Below, piece after piece: positions 13,955 through 16,494 of a stretch of DNA of 16,494 bases. Source of the stretch: Bacteroidota bacterium (GTDB lineage: Bacteria > Bacteroidota > Ignavibacteria > Ignavibacteriales > Ignavibacteriaceae); contig JAJYCM010000026.1 of NCBI GenBank assembly GCA_021778375.1, forward strand, positions 1-16,494, in the 5' to 3' direction. A program made the position numbers and the translations under genes. The first letter of the stretch is position 1. The number at the start of each line of letters is the position of its first letter. The notes beneath the pieces were generated by a model. That model saw nothing but the letters and a program-made list of their open reading frames with translations, was not told the DNA's origin and did not search any database.

Positions 13955-16411
13955 TTACAGTGTTTTATCTTTGCCCTCTCTTGCCTCAATCATTTTAACG
14001 GACTTTTCCGCCGCTCTAAGTATGAAATTATTGTTGGCATTTTTTGCAACATTGTTAAGCGTAATAATATCGGATTGATTTCCAAGTCTACCTAACTCGT
14101 TGACGGCAATCAGCCTGACAATCCAATATGAATCGGTCAGGCTTTCCCTGATTAATTGAAGTGATTTTTCTTTATTATCCTTAGACATTGCAAGTGAAAC
14201 TAAGGCTCTTATCCGCAGAGGGTCAGGCTGACCGTATTGAAGATATTTTTGAGCTTCGATAAATCCTTTTTTTGGATCAACTTTTATTAAAGCTTGAAGC
14301 GCTGCTGCGCGCACTGTTTCCTGGTGTGAATTTATTTTGAAAGCTTTATCGATGTATGGAATTGCATTTGTGGAATCTACAGATGCAAGCGAAGTTATTG
14401 CAGCAGCGCGGATAAAATAATTTTTTTCATCATCAAATGTTTTCTTTAAAAGACCGGAAATATTTTTATCGTTCTTAAAGTTTGCTAATTGATTAATTGC
14501 ATCAACATCAACTCTTTTATCTTTATCATTTACCGCCGCAATCAATTCATCTCTAACACCGGCGGAATGGAACATACCTAAAGCATTTATGCACGCTTCT
14601 CTAACTCCCCAAAACTTATCATTCTTTGCAGATTTGATAAGAGAGGGAACCGCATCTTTTTCATCTTGCATCGATAATTGTTTCGCTGCCCAGACCCTTC
14701 CTGAAACATCAGGGTCATTCTTAAGCTGATATGATAATTCGTCGGCAGATTTCTTAAAATTAATTTCTGCAAGAAGAGAATGTCCCTCATCAAAATTTAC
14801 CATTACTGGTTTTTCGGTCAAGTCAAACGAATAAGAATTTTTTAATGAGTCTACCCAAATCATTTTATTGATCTTTTGACCGGCAGTAGCGATATAAATA
14901 TTAACTGGCATTTTATAAACAGGAGTGAGGCTGTCAACCTTCTGAGTTTGATCAACGTTAAGAATAAGCTTGTGATTTGCTTCATCATAATTATAATTCA
15001 CATCATAGACAGGATGACCGCCTTTGTATAACCACTCGCTGTAAAACCAATCCAGATTTTCTCCCGTTGCTTCGCGGACAGCATCGGTAAAATCGTGAGT
15101 ATCAACATTATGGAATTGAAATTTTTTCACATAATATTTTATTGCTTTAAAGAACAAGTCATCGCCGAGCATTTCTCTCATCATATTTAATATTGAAGCT
15201 CCGCGCGGATAAATATAGACTCCAAAAACATCTTCCGGAGATTTATATCCATTCCAAACCGTTGGACGCCGCTCAAATTTATCTGCATTTATTACCTGGT
15301 CATGATCTTTAGTCATTTCAAAATTAAAATGGTCGTTGCCGAAAGCATGTTTTCCGTAAAGCGCTTCAAAGAAAGTTGCGAATCCTTCATTAAGCCACGC
15401 ATTCGCCCACGAACGGCACGTAAGCAAATCGCCGAACCATTGATGCGCGGTTTCATGCGAAACTAAATCGGTGCTTGTTATTTGCGGCTCAGCATTAAGA
15501 CTGTGAAGAGTATTATCAGTTAAAGTAATTGCAGAGACATTTTCCATTCCGCCTTCTGTAAAATTTGTTACTGTCGAAAGAGAAAGTTTTTGCCATTCAT
15601 AATGATGCCCCGTTACTTCGGAAAAATATTTGAGAATATCAGGAGTGTGGGAGAAATTTTCTTTTGCATTTTTAGCATACTTAGGGAGCACATAATAATA
15701 GATAGGAACATCATCCCATTTATCTTTTACGATTTTAAATTCCCCCGCAACGATTGAATTTAAGTAAACAACATGCGGTTTATCTTCAACCCATGTAAAA
15801 GTCTTTGTTTTATCTTTTTTATCTGTTGTTTCCTTTTTTAGAAGACCGTTTGAAACAACGACCCAATTTTGTGGAACAGTTGCGGTTAAAGAACTTGTCC
15901 CGAAATCATCAGGGTAATCATGACAAGGATACCAGTAGTGCGCATCTTCAGATTCACTTTGACTCCATAATTGCGGGGTGCGTTTAGGATAAGCGCTATC
16001 GGGAAGAACAAAAAATATTCCTTTGCTTGGGGTAGTTGAATAAGTGATGGAATAAATAAGAGTGTCGTATAACCCATAGTTCTTACCAAGCTCGATTGAA
16101 AGAATTTTACCGTCATACTTGAAAGGCACAATTGCATTATCGAATTCTATTTTGTCAATTTTCATATCTGAGGCTTCAAGATGAACGGTATTATAATTTT
16201 CACGTAGAGGAACAATTGTTTCCGTAGCAACTCCAAGCACTTCTTTTTTAATTAGGTTAAAATGGAGGTTAAGGTTCAAGTTAATCATGTGAAATTCTTT
16301 ATTAGGGGCTTGATGTTCAAGGCGCTGATGAGAGTTTGAATTATTTTGTGCAAGTAGAAATTGGGTTGAAAAAATTAAAACGATAATAAAATAACTAAGC
16401 CGTTTCATCAT
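13955..16411 (-). CDS. M1-family zinc aminopeptidase with C-terminal HEAT repeats
   Basis: Secreted peptidase of 818 aa. Residues 1 to about 22 form a Sec signal peptide (MMKRL start, hydrophobic core, LLAQ end). An M1 N-terminal beta-domain covers about 35-225. The catalytic domain carries the substrate-binding GGMEN (G287-N291), the zinc site H319-E-x-x-H323 with E342 nineteen residues after the second His, and the catalytic tyrosine Y401 in YPRGAS. It should be an active aminopeptidase in the periplasm or outside the cell. From about residue 570 to 805 the chain is made of roughly seven alpha-helical HEAT/PBS-lyase-like repeats, with RAAAITSLASV- and RAAALQALIKV-type units, in place of the more compact tail of many M1 enzymes. 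A GGAG site (16419-16422) lies seven bases before the first of two adjacent ATGs. It is an isolated minus-strand gene. Confidence 0.93.
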   Translation of the reverse strand: MMKRLSYFIIVLIFSTQFLLAQNNSNSHQRLEHQAPNKEFHMINLNLNLHFNLIKKEVLGVATETIVPLRENYNTVHLEASDMKIDKIEFDNAIVPFKYDGKILSIELGKNYGLYDTLIYSITYSTTPSKGIFFVLPDSAYPKRTPQLWSQSESEDAHYWYPCHDYPDDFGTSSLTATVPQNWVVVSNGLLKKETTDKKDKTKTFTWVEDKPHVVYLNSIVAGEFKIVKDKWDDVPIYYYVLPKYAKNAKENFSHTPDILKYFSEVTGHHYEWQKLSLSTVTNFTEGGMENVSAITLTDNTLHSLNAEPQITSTDLVSHETAHQWFGDLLTCRSWANAWLNEGFATFFEALYGKHAFGNDHFNFEMTKDHDQVINADKFERRPTVWNGYKSPEDVFGVYIYPRGASILNMMREMLGDDLFFKAIKYYVKKFQFHNVDTHDFTDAVREATGENLDWFYSEWLYKGGHPVYDVNYNYDEANHKLILNVDQTQKVDSLTPVYKMPVNIYIATAGQKINKMIWVDSLKNSYSFDLTEKPVMVNFDEGHSLLAEINFKKSADELSYQLKNDPDVSGRVWAAKQLSMQDEKDAVPSLIKSAKNDKFWGVREACINALGMFHSAGVRDELIAAVNDKDKRVDVDAINQLANFKNDKNISGLLKKTFDDEKNYFIRAAAITSLASVDSTNAIPYIDKAFKINSHQETVRAAALQALIKVDPKKGFIEAQKYLQYGQPDPLRIRALVSLAMSKDNKEKSLQLIRESLTDSYWIVRLIAVNELGRLGNQSDIITLNNVAKNANNNFILRAAEKSVKMIEAREGKDKTL

Positions 16412-16440
16412 TTATCCACTCCGTTCTTTTTAATATTGTT

Positions 16441-16448
16441 CAAAAATA
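16441..16448 (-). promoter_or_regulatory. Possible -7 element for the M1 aminopeptidase gene
   Basis: On the minus strand the sequence reads TATTTTTG, matching TAnnTTTG, 29 bp before the start codon. No TTG stands at the expected -33 distance, and the region is very AT-rich, so a chance match is quite possible. Confidence 0.25.
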
Positions 16449-16494
16449 ATTTTAAAGTCTTAATTGATCTTTGTTTGAAATCACTCTGAAAATT

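Noticed and set aside
1..16494. CRISPR array, tRNA genes, transposase or defence island
   Set aside because: No regularly spaced direct repeats, no cloverleaf-like segments and no mobile or defence protein families were seen on either strand.

Overview
The window looks like ordinary chromosome from an AT-rich Gram-negative bacterium of the Bacteroidota/Chlorobi side, most likely an Ignavibacteria-type organism. This placement is inferred from the protein families: a GWxTD-domain secreted protein, an archaeal-type UbiA prenyltransferase, a short Omp85 protein and an M1 aminopeptidase with a HEAT-repeat tail. A TAnnTTTG-type -7 promoter element before rlpA points the same way. No ribosomal or transfer RNA genes, CRISPR array, transposase or phage gene are visible.

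Layout. Positions 1-255 are non-coding and hold two strong inverted repeats. Positions 256-9669 hold ten tightly packed plus-strand genes: a CPBP membrane protease, a zinc-ribbon DUF2007 protein, cdsA, rimO, a GWxTD protein, a PfkB-family sugar kinase, an Omp85/BamA-like outer-membrane protein, a UbiA prenyltransferase, rnhB and a YraN-family protein. Gaps are mostly under 20 bp (60 bp before the kinase, 42 bp before yraN). Two pairs overlap: kinase/Omp85 by 17 bp and ubiA/rnhB by 4 bp. This looks like one long transcription unit mixing envelope lipid and protein functions with housekeeping enzymes.

Positions 9670-9976 are a gene-free leader with a two-tier hairpin and a probable promoter. 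It is followed by an RlpA-like protein that starts at TTG, and then by a textbook terminator. A small SAM methyltransferase (10588-11148) faces a DUF423 membrane protein on the minus strand (11300-11674). Between them lies a second, degenerate copy of the repeats seen at the left end. uvrB (11770-13788) runs on the plus strand and ends at a strong terminator. The minus-strand M1 aminopeptidase fills the right end (13955-16411).

I found no convincing new multi-gene defence, mobile or metabolic system. The points most worth a second look are a modular intergenic repeat built from 8-bp TGGARTNN units and shared by two transcription-unit borders, an RlpA protein lacking two of the four catalytic-site residues, and a PfkB kinase with altered substrate-site motifs whose end overlaps an Omp85 gene.
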